NCBI RefSeq assembly: GCF_017427025.1
Contig: NZ_JAFLNG010000004.1
Coordinates: forward strand, 1-37,278
Direction of reading: 5' to 3'
Length of the DNA: 37,278 nucleotides
DNA from: Streptomyces sp. FH025
Lineage (GTDB): Bacteria; Actinomycetota; Actinomycetes; Streptomycetales; Streptomycetaceae
This document shows, piece by piece, positions 15,417 through 22,859 of this stretch (positions within the stretch are counted from its first letter, which is position 1; each line of letters opens with the position of its first letter). Both the position numbers and the translations under genes were made by a program. The notes below the pieces were generated by a model. That model saw nothing but the letters and a program-made list of their open reading frames with translations, did no database searches and was not told where the DNA came from.

Positions 15417-16253
15417 TCAGGGGGTGACCGCGTACTCGGTGAACTGGCCGCAGGCCTGGAATCCGAGACGGCGGTAAACGGGCTCCCCGTCCGAGGACGC
15501 CTGCAGGACCGCGGTGCGGTAGCCCGCGTCGTAGGCCGTGCGCAGGGTGGCCAGGGTCATGGCTCCGCCGTATCCGCGGCGGCGCTCGGAAGCGAGGGTC
15601 GCGATGTTGTAGATCCCGGCGACGCCCGCGAAGAGGAAGACCTCGGCCGAGCAGACCGGTCGCCCGTCCACGTAGCCGATGAGGTAGCGCGCGGGGCAGT
15701 CGGGTGCCAGAGCCCACTCGGCCGCATCGGCGAAGAAGCGACGGACCGTGGCGGCCGGCGGGTCCCAGTTCGCGGCCAGGATCATCGCGTAGTCGGCGAG
15801 TTGTTCGGCAGTCGTCACGGGACGGATGTCCAACCCGTCGGCGTACGGCTCCGGTGGGGCGGTGCGCAGGTCCATCCACATGCCGGTCTCGGTCTCGGAC
15901 GCCTCGAGGCCGGCGCCGGTCAGGACCGCGGCGAGGTCCGGGGGTGTGCTGGCGGGGCCGACCCACCAGGAGAAGGGCCGCCCTGCCGCGGTCAGCGTCC
16001 GAACCGTCTCCGCCACCCGGCCGGGAGCGGTGTCGTCGGTGAAACGCGCCGCCGCCACGATGTTGAAGGTGTCGTCGTCGAGCCCGCTGTCGGCGATCAC
16101 GAGATCGGCCGTCTCGGTGACGCTCGCGTGCTTCATGTGGCGGTGCAGGTGGCAGGCGCGTTCGGCCAGGTTCTGCTCCATCCTGCCCAGCGGGTCGGGA
16201 CCGTCGTGCACGGATTGTTTCGTCTCACTCACGTCCGACACGATCTCATCCAC
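15417..16253 (-). CDS. GNAT-family N-acetyltransferase
   Basis: The product is 278 aa from GTG at 16253; no strong ribosome-binding site is seen, and an internal ATG at [17 protein letters not shown] is possible. The C-terminal 130 residues form a GNAT fold: [19 protein letters not shown], then a strand [19 protein letters not shown], motif A around [16 protein letters not shown] (R/Q-x-x-G-x-G/A acetyl-CoA loop), and the end [18 protein letters not shown]. The N-terminal half (FNIVAAARF ... [14 protein letters not shown]) looks like the degenerate second GNAT-like half of two-domain members. The substrate is unknown. The end nearly abuts the convergent Usp copy 3. Confidence 0.88.
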   Translation of the reverse strand: MDEIVSDVSETKQSVHDGPDPLGRMEQNLAERACHLHRHMKHASVTETADLVIADSGLDDDTFNIVAAARFTDDTAPGRVAETVRTLTAAGRPFSWWVGPASTPPDLAAVLTGAGLEASETETGMWMDLRTAPPEPYADGLDIRPVTTAEQLADYAMILAANWDPPAATVRRFFADAAEWALAPDCPARYLIGYVDGRPVCSAEVFLFAGVAGIYNIATLASERRRGYGGAMTLATLRTAYDAGYRTAVLQASSDGEPVYRRLGFQACGQFTEYAVTP

Positions 16254-16654
16254 ACGACGGATCGCCGAGTGAATAAAGGCAGGGTAAAGGCCGGCAGGTT
16301 CACTCCTTACCGGTCCAGGCTGAGATGGCCGAATTCGTCAAGGGAGCCTGGACCGGCCCGCCCGCCTCCGGCTCATGCTCCGGCGATGAGCCGCGAGAGC
16401 TCCGTGACGGTGCAGCCGCGAGCGAACCGGTCAGGGTCGGCCGTCGTCCGGGAGGGCACCCGTGTGTTCGAGCCCGCCGCTGTCGTCCCTGCCGTCACCA
16501 CACTGCTCGGCTTCGCGGTCTGAGGGTGCCGGCAGGACGGGCCCGGCGTCGCTCCGCCTGAAATGTGGCCAGTCGTGTGGCGGAACGCGGCGCGCGTCGG
16601 CTTGTGTGAACTGACCGCGCCCGATTGCTTGAGTCACGTCAACCAGCCCGTCCA
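16254..16654. other. Intergenic region upstream of the surface operon
   Basis: About 400 bp lie between the divergent GNAT gene and the surface operon, with no convincing gene. A 45-codon frame (16386-16523, plus), starting MSRESSVTVQ and ending TTLLGFAV, has no ribosome-binding site; I leave it unannotated. Promoters for both flanking units should lie here, but no clear hexamers stand out. Confidence 0.45.
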
Positions 16655-16680
16655 CCGTCAGCCGGGATGTCCGCTGACGG
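16655..16680 (+). promoter_or_regulatory. Inverted repeat in the leader of the surface operon
   Basis: CCGTCAGC (16655-16662) pairs perfectly with GCTGACGG (16673-16680) across 10 nt. It ends 21 nt before the GTG start of the WxL-like gene, just ahead of its ribosome-binding site. It could be an operator or a leader stem; its function is not determined. Confidence 0.45.
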
Positions 16681-16701
16681 GTGGCTACTTCGGGAGTCAT
16701 C

Positions 16702-17217
16702 GTGCGCACACGAAGCCTATCTGTCGCGGCCGCGGCCGCCGCTCTCGTCCTCGTCCAGCCGAGCCTCGTCATCGCGGCGGACGACCCCAGCACCACAGTC
16801 ACGTTCACCGTCACGTCCGGCGCATTGACGCTGTCGGTACCGGCCAGCGCCAACCTCGGCTCCGGAGCACCCGGCACCCAGATCAGCGCGCCGATCGGTC
16901 CCGTGACCGTCACCGACAACCGTGCGCTCGCCTCGGCCTCCTGGACGGTGACCGCGGCGGAGACGGACTTCCTGAACGGTGCGTCGACGATCCCCGCCAC
17001 CGACGCCACCTACTCTGCCGGGGTGGTGACGACGACCGGCACCATTACCGTCACCACAACGGACGTGACGCTGAGCAACACCGCGCAGACGGTGGTCACC
17101 GGGTCCGCCGGTGTCGGAGACAACACCGCGTCCTGGGACCCGACGGTCTCCGTCGGCGTTCCCGCCGGCGCCGTGGCCGGAACCTACACCGGAACGCTGA
17201 CCCAATCCGTTGCCTGA
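16702..17217 (+). CDS. Secreted WxL-like surface protein
   Basis: I choose GTG at 16702 (171 aa), with GGGAG at 16692-16696; an in-frame GTG at 16681 has no site. Residues 1-31 are a signal peptide (VRTRSLSVAAAAAALVLVQP, cleavage near VIAA). The mature chain is Thr/Ser/Val-rich beta protein with the pattern PIGPVTVTDNRALASASWTVT, then a Thr-rich stretch, ending VSVGVPAGAVAGTYTGTLTQSV. The trial-domain layout, DxR....WxV in the middle and AGTYTGTLTxSV at the end, matches the WxL cell-wall-binding domain known from Firmicutes, with the WxL tryptophans partly replaced. It is first in a three-gene operon; the next gene begins 4 nt after its stop and encodes the DUF916-like partner normally found beside WxL proteins. 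Confidence 0.78.
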   Translation: MRTRSLSVAAAAAALVLVQPSLVIAADDPSTTVTFTVTSGALTLSVPASANLGSGAPGTQISAPIGPVTVTDNRALASASWTVTAAETDFLNGASTIPATDATYSAGVVTTTGTITVTTTDVTLSNTAQTVVTGSAGVGDNTASWDPTVSVGVPAGAVAGTYTGTLTQSVA

Positions 17218-17221
17218 CGGA

Positions 17222-18244
17222 ATGAAGGGTGCGCGCCGGTACTGGGTTCTCCTGTTGATGCTGGCCTTCGCGCAGGCCGCCGGGGTGGTGCCGGCGGCGG
17301 GGCACGGGGCGCCCTCCCCTCGGGACCCGGCTGCGGGCAGGAGCATCGGCATCAAGCTGCTCGATGCTCCGGAGAACCGCCGTGCCGATCCCAGAGCACA
17401 TGCCTACATCGTCGACCACGTCGCACCCGGCTCGACCATCGAGCGGCGGGTGGAAATCACCAACGAGTCGTCCACACCGATGCACGTCAACGTCTACGCC
17501 GCGGCAGCCACCATCGCGAAGGGCGAGTTCACCTTCGCGCCGGAGCGCACCCCCAACGAGCTGACCGGCTGGACATCATTCGATACGGCGGACCTTGAGC
17601 TGGCGGCCTCCGAAACGGCGCGGGTTCGCGCCACCATCCGGGTGCCCGGGGACGCCGCCGCCGGGGAGCGGTACGGCGTCATCTGGGCCCAGACGAGCGC
17701 CCCCTCGGACCACTCGCACAATCTGACGATGCTGGGCCGGGTGGGCGTCCGCATGTACGTCGACGTCGGTGCCGGTGGTGAGCCACCCTCGGACTTTAAG
17801 ATCGAGCGGCTCTATCCGACCCGAGCCCGCGACGGGCGGGGCGTGGTGCGCGCCCGGATCCACAACACGGGGGGCCGCGCCCTGGACATCAGCGGGGCGC
17901 TCTCCCTCCTCGACGGGCCGGGCGGACGGCATGCCGGACCGTTCCCGACTGCCAGGACGGGCGCCACACTGGCTCCGGGCGACCGCGCGGACGCGGTCGT
18001 CCCTCTGGACGCGCCGCTGCCGAACGGCCCGTGGGCCGTGGAGCTGACGCTCAGAAGCGGCCTGGTCGAGCACACCACCCGCGCCACCGTCACCTTCCCG
18101 ACGACTCCCGGTGACGCCGGAGCGGTCACCGCGTCGGCCGCCCGGCGATGGCGCTTCCCCACCCCCGCGGTCGCCGGGCTTTCAGTCCTCGCCCTCACCG
18201 CTCTGTGCCTTCCGCTCTCCAGGTTCCTCCGGCGCCGCCGATGA
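17222..18244 (+). CDS. DUF916/WxLIP-like membrane-anchored surface protein
   Basis: The product is 340 aa from ATG at 17222, 4 nt after the WxL-like stop; a TTG at 17210 would overlap that gene. There is an N-terminal signal peptide (RYWVLLLMLAFAQAAGVVPA). The ectodomain has the WxL-interacting-protein pattern: IKLLDAPENRRADPRAHAYI, HVAPGSTIERRVEITNESS, and a second Ig-like half from FKIERLYPTRARDGRGVVRA with IHNTGGRALDISGALSL. The C-terminus is a single membrane helix (VAGLSVLALTALCLPLSRFL) followed by RRRR as a stop-transfer. In Firmicutes this family binds peptidoglycan and WxL partners. Pairing with the preceding WxL-like gene supports the same role here: a surface complex anchored in the membrane. 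Confidence 0.83.
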   Translation: MKGARRYWVLLLMLAFAQAAGVVPAAGHGAPSPRDPAAGRSIGIKLLDAPENRRADPRAHAYIVDHVAPGSTIERRVEITNESSTPMHVNVYAAAATIAKGEFTFAPERTPNELTGWTSFDTADLELAASETARVRATIRVPGDAAAGERYGVIWAQTSAPSDHSHNLTMLGRVGVRMYVDVGAGGEPPSDFKIERLYPTRARDGRGVVRARIHNTGGRALDISGALSLLDGPGGRHAGPFPTARTGATLAPGDRADAVVPLDAPLPNGPWAVELTLRSGLVEHTTRATVTFPTTPGDAGAVTASAARRWRFPTPAVAGLSVLALTALCLPLSRFLRRRR

Positions 18245-18344
18245 CCACTCCGACCAGGATTCGCGAGCCCACCCACGGAAGTGTGAAGTCATGTCCATGT
18301 CATGGTGACTACCTACGGCTTGTTGTCGACGGCTGGAAGCGGAG

Positions 18345-19109
18345 ATGTCAGTGTTCGGACACGGGAGAGGGCGGGCCGGAGCAAGGCGCGGCACGGGAGG
18401 CGAGGGCGGCGTGTGTCGATCGTGGCCGAGGGTGCGGGCCCTCAGGACGGGGGCGGTCACCCTAGTCAGGCTGTCCGTCCTGACGATCGTCCTGGCCACG
18501 GCCTGGACCGCCACGGTCCAGCCCACCTACGTCGCCCAGATCAATGACGGGCCGGTGCCGGTGATCGACACCTTCACCACCGGCCTCACCAAGCCCAGCC
18601 GCACTACCAGCACCAGCAGTACCGGCAGCACCGGCCTCACCTTTACGGTCATCCCCGTCAGCCTGACCATCGCCAAGAGTCACACGGGCACCTTCGCCCG
18701 CGGCGAGGACGGCGTCTACACCATCACTGTGGGTAACCTCACTACGGCCAGCCCGACCAATGGCACCACGGTCACCGTCCACGACATCCTGCCCGCGGGT
18801 CTTCGGGCCGACAGGATCACGGGCACGGGATGGACCTGCGTTCTGGCCACCCTCACCTGTACGCGCAGCGACATCCTGCCTGCCGGGCAGAGCTACCCAC
18901 CCGTCACCCTGAGGGTCGAGGTCTCCTGCGACGCCCCTGCACAGGTCACCAACACCGCCACCGTCACCGGAGGCGGCGACACCACCACCCACACCGCCAC
19001 CGACAACACCACGATCAGCCGCCACGGGCACGACGGCGACTGGCACGACGGCCACGACGGGCATCACGGCGACGGGCATCACGACCACTGCGATCGCCAC
19101 GACCACTGA
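18345..19109 (+). CDS. Exported DUF11-type protein with His/Asp-rich C-terminal tail
   Basis: The product is 254 aa from ATG at 18345, with GGAAG (18335-18339) 5 nt upstream; a later GTG at VRALRTGAVTLV is an alternative. An N-terminal hydrophobic segment (LVRLSVLTIVLATAWTATVQ) serves as signal or anchor. A Thr/Ser linker (about 80-100) leads to one DUF11 Ig-like domain (about 104-225): LTIAKSHTGTFARGEDGVYTI, VHDILPAGLRADRITGTGW, ending TNTATVTGGGDTTTHTATDN. There are three cysteines in the second half of that domain. The last 30 residues hold 11 His and 8 Asp in HD, HH and DGH units, a pattern typical of divalent-metal binding. It is third in the surface operon, 100 nt after the DUF916-like gene and before a 20-bp terminator. 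No LPxTG motif is present. Confidence 0.8.
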   Translation: MSVFGHGRGRAGARRGTGGEGGVCRSWPRVRALRTGAVTLVRLSVLTIVLATAWTATVQPTYVAQINDGPVPVIDTFTTGLTKPSRTTSTSSTGSTGLTFTVIPVSLTIAKSHTGTFARGEDGVYTITVGNLTTASPTNGTTVTVHDILPAGLRADRITGTGWTCVLATLTCTRSDILPAGQSYPPVTLRVEVSCDAPAQVTNTATVTGGGDTTTHTATDNTTISRHGHDGDWHDGHDGHHGDGHHDHCDRHDH

Positions 19110-19133
19110 CACCACCCGGCCCGCGTGGACGTA

Positions 19134-19187
19134 GCGGGAGGTGGTGGAGGTCCCCCGGCTCCGCAACGGACCTCCACCACCTCCCGC
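19134..19187 (+). terminator. 20-bp perfect hairpin ending the surface operon
   Basis: The arm at 19134-19153 (GCGGGAGGTGGTGGAGGTCC) is the exact reverse complement of 19168-19187, with a 14-nt loop. It starts 25 nt after the stop of the DUF11 gene. This is the longest perfect stem I found in the window and should stop transcription strongly. Confidence 0.88.
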
Positions 19188-19239
19188 GCCGGCACCGGAA
19201 CACCCGACACGGGCACCCGGCCGGCCCGTCGTGTCGATC

Positions 19240-19329
19240 GCCGGGCTGGACGACTCCAGGTAGGCGGGGGCGCCGAGCAGCCACTCGCGGCGCAGCGCCG
19301 ACGTCGCGTACAGCCGCCACATGGCCGCC
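19240..19329 (-). pseudogene. Relic copy of the GNAT gene at 22860-23468 with an internal deletion
   Basis: 19240-19277 matches 22960-22997 with one mismatch over 38 bp, and 19275-19329 matches 23268-23322 with only a few mismatches. The two blocks are adjacent here but 273 bp further apart in the intact gene. The relic therefore lacks 273 bp (91 codons) internally and both gene ends. Read on the minus strand it still joins in frame: MWRLYATSALRREWLL runs straight into GAPAYLESSSPA. No start signal or complete fold remains. Confidence 0.85.
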
Positions 19330-19365
19330 CCCTGAGCCGAGTCCCCGATCTTGGAGTGGCAGGCT

Positions 19366-19983
19366 GTGGTCGTGAGAATCGCGAGGAACGGCCGGCCGAG
19401 GCCACTGTCGACGTGCTGGCTCTACCGGATCGCCGTACCGACCGGGGAGCAGGCAGGAGTCATTGCGGACCTGGGCCTCACGCGACCCATCCCCGTGACG
19501 TTCGCCGAGGCCGAGGCTGTCATCGACGAGGACGGCCACGGAGAGGCGGAGGACGACCCGGATGGGCTGGCCCAGGTCTATGTGAGTCCTGAGATCGAAG
19601 GATGGACTCTGGTGATCGGCCCGTGGTGCGATCCGTGCAGCAGCGACAGAAGCGACGAGGTCCTGCGTCTGTGTATCGGCGTGAGCTCCCGCTACGGAGT
19701 GGCGCAGGTGTACTACTTCGGTACACAGAACGACGGTTCAGCCTGGCTGATCGCAGAGCACGGGGGAGCAATGCTCAGGACCTGTGGATCGGCTCCGGGA
19801 GGGACGTGGAGGGCGTACCTTCCCGAACGCGCTGCCGGCCTCGCGATGGTGTTCAAGCTGGTCGAGGCAGCCCAGGCACGCTGGCGGGCCGTCAACGGCG
19901 CCCACCTCGTCCCGCTCGTGCGCGCCGGAGCCCGCTTCGAACGCGGCCGGCTCGTCGAGCACCCCGAGGCGGTGGCCGCGTGA
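19366..19983 (+). CDS. Conserved hypothetical protein, coupled to a VOC protein
   Basis: I choose GTG at 19366 (205 aa) because GGAG lies at 19353-19356; TTG at 19351 or GTG at 19372 are possible. The protein is soluble, with no signal or membrane segment. Distinct stretches are WLYRIAVPTGEQAGVIADLG, AQVYVSPEIEGWTLVIGPWC, the Cys pair in CDPCSS, and VAQVYYFGTQNDGSAWLIAE. I recognise the general look of a streptomycete conserved hypothetical family with aromatic-rich strands but can assign no function. Its TGA overlaps the GTG of the next gene (GTGA), so the two products are probably made together. The last 40 residues may be more variable. Confidence 0.7.
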   Translation: MVVRIARNGRPRPLSTCWLYRIAVPTGEQAGVIADLGLTRPIPVTFAEAEAVIDEDGHGEAEDDPDGLAQVYVSPEIEGWTLVIGPWCDPCSSDRSDEVLRLCIGVSSRYGVAQVYYFGTQNDGSAWLIAEHGGAMLRTCGSAPGGTWRAYLPERAAGLAMVFKLVEAAQARWRAVNGAHLVPLVRAGARFERGRLVEHPEAVAA

Positions 19984-20399
19984 ACCGTCCGCGAACGGGG
20001 ATGCTGCATCACGTCGAGCTGTGGGTTCCCGACCTCGACCGCGCCATGGCGGGCTTCGGCTGGCTGCTGGACGCCATGGGCTACACCCTCTACCAGGAAT
20101 GGGACAAAGGCCGCAGCTGGCGGCTCGGGGCAACCTACCTGGTCATCGAGCAGTCCCCGGCCCTCACCTCGGACCAGCACGACCGCCGCCGCCCAGGACT
20201 GAACCATCTCGCGTTCCACATCGAGGGCAAGGACATGGTCGACGCGCTCACCACCGAAGCGGTCCGCCATGGCTGGCACCTGATGTTCGCCGACCGGCAC
20301 CCGCACGCCGGCGGCGAGCAGCACTACGCCGCCTATCTGGAGAACGACGACGGCTTCGAGGTCGAGCTCGTCGCCACCGACGAACCGTCAAGCCCCTGA
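19980..20399 (+). CDS. VOC-family (glyoxalase/dioxygenase-like) protein
   Basis: The product is 139 aa from GTG at 19980, overlapping the previous stop by 4 nt. It has the two beta-alpha-beta-beta-beta modules of the vicinal-oxygen-chelate fold: MLHHVELWVPDLDRAMAGFGW with a metal-type His, then GLNHLAFHIEGKDMVDAL with a second His, ending YAAYLENDDGFEVELVA with the Glu that usually completes the metal site. The single-chain, two-module length is typical. The substrate is unknown; relatives include glyoxalases, dioxygenases and antibiotic-modifying or binding proteins. Coupling to the upstream hypothetical suggests a joint function that is not yet definable. Confidence 0.88.
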   Translation: MNRPRTGMLHHVELWVPDLDRAMAGFGWLLDAMGYTLYQEWDKGRSWRLGATYLVIEQSPALTSDQHDRRRPGLNHLAFHIEGKDMVDALTTEAVRHGWHLMFADRHPHAGGEQHYAAYLENDDGFEVELVATDEPSSP

Positions 20400-20452
20400 C
20401 GTCAGTTCATCCGATCCACAGGTATTGACAATTACTCCAGCACGGGGTCGCG

Positions 20453-20695
20453 GTGCGGCGGTACTGCGAGACCGGCGAGGTCGACGACGGACTCCTCACA
20501 CCGGGGCAACCGCTTGTACGGGAACAGGCCGAGCGGGAGCGGATCACGGCTGAGCTGGTGGGTGAGCTGGAGCGACGGGCACCGGACCGTGCCCATGTCT
20601 CGCTGATCGCCGACGGCGACGCTCAGTTCCTGTACGAGAAGTTCGGTTTCCGGCCTACGGCTCTGGCGTCGGTCGGCATGTACCGGACTGTGTGA
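20453..20695 (+). pseudogene. C-terminal remnant of a GNAT acetyltransferase
   Basis: This 80-codon frame from GTG 20453 ends ADGDAQFLYEKFGFRPTALA and SVGMYRTV. The closing pattern, A..FYE.FGF.P....GMYR, is typical of the last strands of GNAT acetyltransferases. The acetyl-CoA motif A and everything before it are missing; the first 30 codons do not resemble the family. It therefore looks like a truncated gene end rather than a working small protein. Confidence 0.65.
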
Positions 20696-20829
20696 CGAAG
20701 CCGAGTCGGCACCGACAGGCGCATGCGGTGCCGACCGCGGCCAGACTTCGTACTTCACCGCGACGACGCCCTACGAGAGGGAGTCCCCGCACGGGGGCGA
20801 GGCCGACCTGCCCCGACTGATGGGGCTGT

Positions 20830-21474
20830 TCAGCCCTCGCCGATCACGTTGGTCTGGGAGAGGGGGAAGCAGCTGGGCGTCTCCTTGGTCAGCGAGATCT
20901 CCAGGCTCCCGACGGTGCTCGGGTGGAGCCCGCCCTTGGGGGCGGTGTTGAGCAGCAACAGGCTTTCACCGGGCGGGATGGCGGCGGGGTGGAGGATCGC
21001 GATGCGGCCGTTGTGGGGGTCCAGCGACATCACCGCGTCCAGCCGGCTGCTGTCGGTGGCCACCGATGTGCGGCAGGAGGCCGAGGGCGTCATGACCAGG
21101 GCGGGCACTCCCACCGAGCGCAGGGCGTTCTGGAGCCCGGACCATTCGGCGCCCGTCAGCTGGAAGGAGACGGTGCCGTCCTTGTTGGGGGTCACCGTGT
21201 AGGAGGCGGTGCTGAGCTGCACCGCGGTCGGGCTGTTTCCGGCGCCCGGGGAGGCGGCGGGTCCGGCCTGCGGTACGGGGGCCGCGGGGGTGGTCTCGGT
21301 GTGCGGTACCAGGACGACCGCGGTGACCGCGGCGGCCAGCCCGAAGCCGGTTGCCACCAGCCTGCGGGTGTGACGCGGCCGGACCCGGACCGTGGTGTCC
21401 GCGGCGGGCAGGTTCGCGGCGCGGGCGGTGAGTTCGGCGCCGAGCTGCTGCTGGAAGTGCTGGGGCGTGGTCAC
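20830..21474 (-). CDS. Membrane protein, putative anti-sigma-like partner of the ECF sigma factor
   Basis: The product is 214 aa from GTG at 21474, overlapping the sigma-factor stop by 4 nt (GTGA), so it is translationally coupled. The N-terminal 40 residues are cytoplasmic and basic near the membrane (VRVRPRHTRRL), followed by one helix (LVATGFGLAAAVTAVVLVP) and a Pro/Ala linker. The outer domain carries YTVTPNKDGTVSFQLTGAEW and two cysteines. I see no zinc-binding HxxxCxxC motif of classic ZAS anti-sigma factors. Its place and topology fit a membrane regulator of the sigma factor, but control has not been shown by sequence. It may instead be a target or a sensor. Confidence 0.7.
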   Translation of the reverse strand: MTTPQHFQQQLGAELTARAANLPAADTTVRVRPRHTRRLVATGFGLAAAVTAVVLVPHTETTPAAPVPQAGPAASPGAGNSPTAVQLSTASYTVTPNKDGTVSFQLTGAEWSGLQNALRSVGVPALVMTPSASCRTSVATDSSRLDAVMSLDPHNGRIAILHPAAIPPGESLLLLNTAPKGGLHPSTVGSLEISLTKETPSCFPLSQTNVIGEG

Positions 21475-22058
21475 GAGGCGGCCTCCAGAAGGGTGTTCAC
21501 GGACGCGCTGGTGGTGTCGGTCTGCGGGACGGCCTTCTGCAGCGCCTTGCGGGCCCGATGCAGTCGCACCCGGGCGGTGGCCGCGCTGATGCCCAGCGCC
21601 TTGGCGGCCTCGCGGACGGCCAGCCCGTCGACGGCCACCAGGTCCAGCACCGCGCGCAGCGGCTCGGACAGGGCGGCGTGCCGCACGGCCAGCGCGCGGG
21701 CGTCGTGGGCCGCGTCGATGCGTTCCTCGATCGCGGACACGTCCTGGTCGTCCAGCATCCGCTGGCCGGCGATCCTGGCCACCGCGTTGAGTTCGCGGAC
21801 ACTGCCGCGGAAGTGCGCGGCCACGACGTTGCGGGAGATGCCGTACAGCCAGGCGACAGGCGTGCCGCGGCGGGCATCGTAGCTGTCGGCCTGCTCCAGT
21901 GCCGTCAGGAAGATGTCGGCTGTCAGATCAGCTGCCAGGTGCACGCTGTCGGTGCGCCGGGTGACGAAGCCGAGCACTGTGCCGAACTGCTGCTGGTAGA
22001 ACACGGCGAACGCCGCCGGGTCACGCGAGGGTGGTGCTATCGGATGCTCCGCTGACAC
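21471..22058 (-). CDS. ECF RNA polymerase sigma factor
   Basis: The product is 195 aa from GTG at 22058, with AAGGAG about 6 nt upstream. Region 2 (about 15-85) holds FAVFYQQQFGTVLGFVTRRT, AADLTADIFLTAL and the -10-recognition stretch TPVAWLYGISRNVVAAHFRG. Region 4 (about 120-175) holds LSEPLRAVLDLVAVDGLAV and the helix-turn-helix REAAKALGISAATARVRLHR. Both halves are complete, and the linker is a normal length. It is followed by a coupled membrane protein that probably controls it. Upstream on the minus strand, GGAAC near 22120 followed after about 17 nt by GTGTAA could be an ECF-type promoter, which would suggest autoregulation; that reading is weak. Confidence 0.95.
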   Translation of the reverse strand: MSAEHPIAPPSRDPAAFAVFYQQQFGTVLGFVTRRTDSVHLAADLTADIFLTALEQADSYDARRGTPVAWLYGISRNVVAAHFRGSVRELNAVARIAGQRMLDDQDVSAIEERIDAAHDARALAVRHAALSEPLRAVLDLVAVDGLAVREAAKALGISAATARVRLHRARKALQKAVPQTDTTSASVNTLLEAAS

Positions 22059-22378
22059 GGGTGGCTCCTTGGATCCTTGGAACGACGAGCACTGCCTTAC
22101 ACCTCTACTTGGCTCGGGCGTTCCAACGCGTTACACACGGGGCCCTTCCGGCGGCCTGCCCGGCTCGCCGACGGGCGTCGACGCCACCGCCTCGGCCGCG
22201 GGCATGGGCACGGGCCCGCCGCACCTGCCCCTCGTCGGTCCGGTCGACACCCTGGTCCGCGGTCCGAACCCATCCCCCGCTTTCGCGCCGAGCTTCCACC
22301 TCCACAGGCGCGGGCCGACCATCAGCGCAGTGACGGCCGAAGCTCCCGGACGGCCCGGCATGCCGGGGGTGTGAGTGC
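22059..22378. other. 320-bp intergenic region upstream of the ECF gene
   Basis: This region lies between the ECF sigma gene and the tautomerase-like gene, both on the minus strand. The part next to the sigma gene (about 22065-22140) should hold its promoter; on the minus strand the words TGTAACG and TGTAAGG occur in it. The rest is Pro/Gly/Arg-rich in all frames, with no gene I can support. Confidence 0.45.
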
Positions 22379-22729
22379 TCAGTCTCCCTGGGACCAAGCG
22401 GCGCGCGGCAGTGACAGGTAGATGCCGAAGTCGTCGAGCCCGGTCGCGGCGCGGACGTTCGCGTGGAGCGCGTCCACGCGCTCCTGCCGGTTGGCCTCCC
22501 TGCTGGCGAACCACTTCGACCTGATCTCGATCACCACCGCCAAGCCGCTACGGTCCAGTGGGCTCAGCGGCCGGAAGCGGATCTCGACGTCCCCGGGCCG
22601 CAGATCGCCGTCGTACGGCTCCTCGGGGCACTCGACAGCCAGGGACACCAGATGTGGCAGCACTGAGCCCAGGTCGCGCAGACAGGGCTCGGGCACGGTG
22701 GGCGCATAGGTCACCTCGACAAGCGGCAT
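22379..22729 (-). CDS. Tautomerase-superfamily-like protein
   Basis: I choose ATG at 22727-22729 (116 aa), because it gives MPLVEVTYAPTVPEPCLRDL, with Pro directly after Met. In 4-oxalocrotonate tautomerase/MIF-type enzymes the N-terminal Pro is the catalytic base after Met removal. A GTG at 22765 would bury that Pro. Further features are a beta-strand VEIRFRPLSPLDRSGLAVVI and a basic helix FASREANRQERVDALHANV, as in the second half of tautomerase folds. The length fits two beta-alpha-beta units. A catalytic role is likely from the Pro, but the substrate is unknown. It stands alone, with a terminator-like hairpin upstream at 22779-22803. Confidence 0.75.
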   Translation of the reverse strand: MPLVEVTYAPTVPEPCLRDLGSVLPHLVSLAVECPEEPYDGDLRPGDVEIRFRPLSPLDRSGLAVVIEIRSKWFASREANRQERVDALHANVRAATGLDDFGIYLSLPRAAWSQGD

Positions 22730-22778
22730 ACCCGTCACGTTAGTGCTGTGACCGCATAGGTTCACCGGGCGGGCGCCG

Positions 22779-22803
22779 CAGGGCCGTCGACCGGCGGGCC
22801 CTG
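22779..22803 (-). terminator. Terminator after the coupled GNAT gene
   Basis: CAGGGCC (22779-22785) pairs with GGCCCTG (22797-22803) over an 11-nt loop. On the minus strand it lies 57 nt past the GNAT stop and upstream of the tautomerase gene, separating the two units. Confidence 0.6.
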
Positions 22804-22859
22804 TTCGTCAAGTGATGCGCGACACCTGAACATGCGGGCTCACCAGTTCCCGGGCCGGG

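Noticed and set aside
14643-16523. A 626-codon plus frame through Usp copy 3 and the GNAT gene
   Set aside because: The first part is an Arg/Pro-rich out-of-frame reading of the Usp gene and the rest is antisense to the GNAT gene.
16386-16523. A 45-codon small ORF upstream of the surface operon
   Set aside because: The composition is reasonable, but there is no ribosome-binding site, recognisable family or conserved context, so I could not support it.
19134-19187. The 20-bp inverted repeat as an insertion-sequence end
   Set aside because: The arms are only 14 nt apart and follow a stop codon; no transposase or second copy is near. A terminator is the simpler reading.
22069-22374. A 101-codon plus frame beside the ECF gene
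   Set aside because: It is Pro/Gly-rich without a start signal and lies over the probable sigma-factor promoter.
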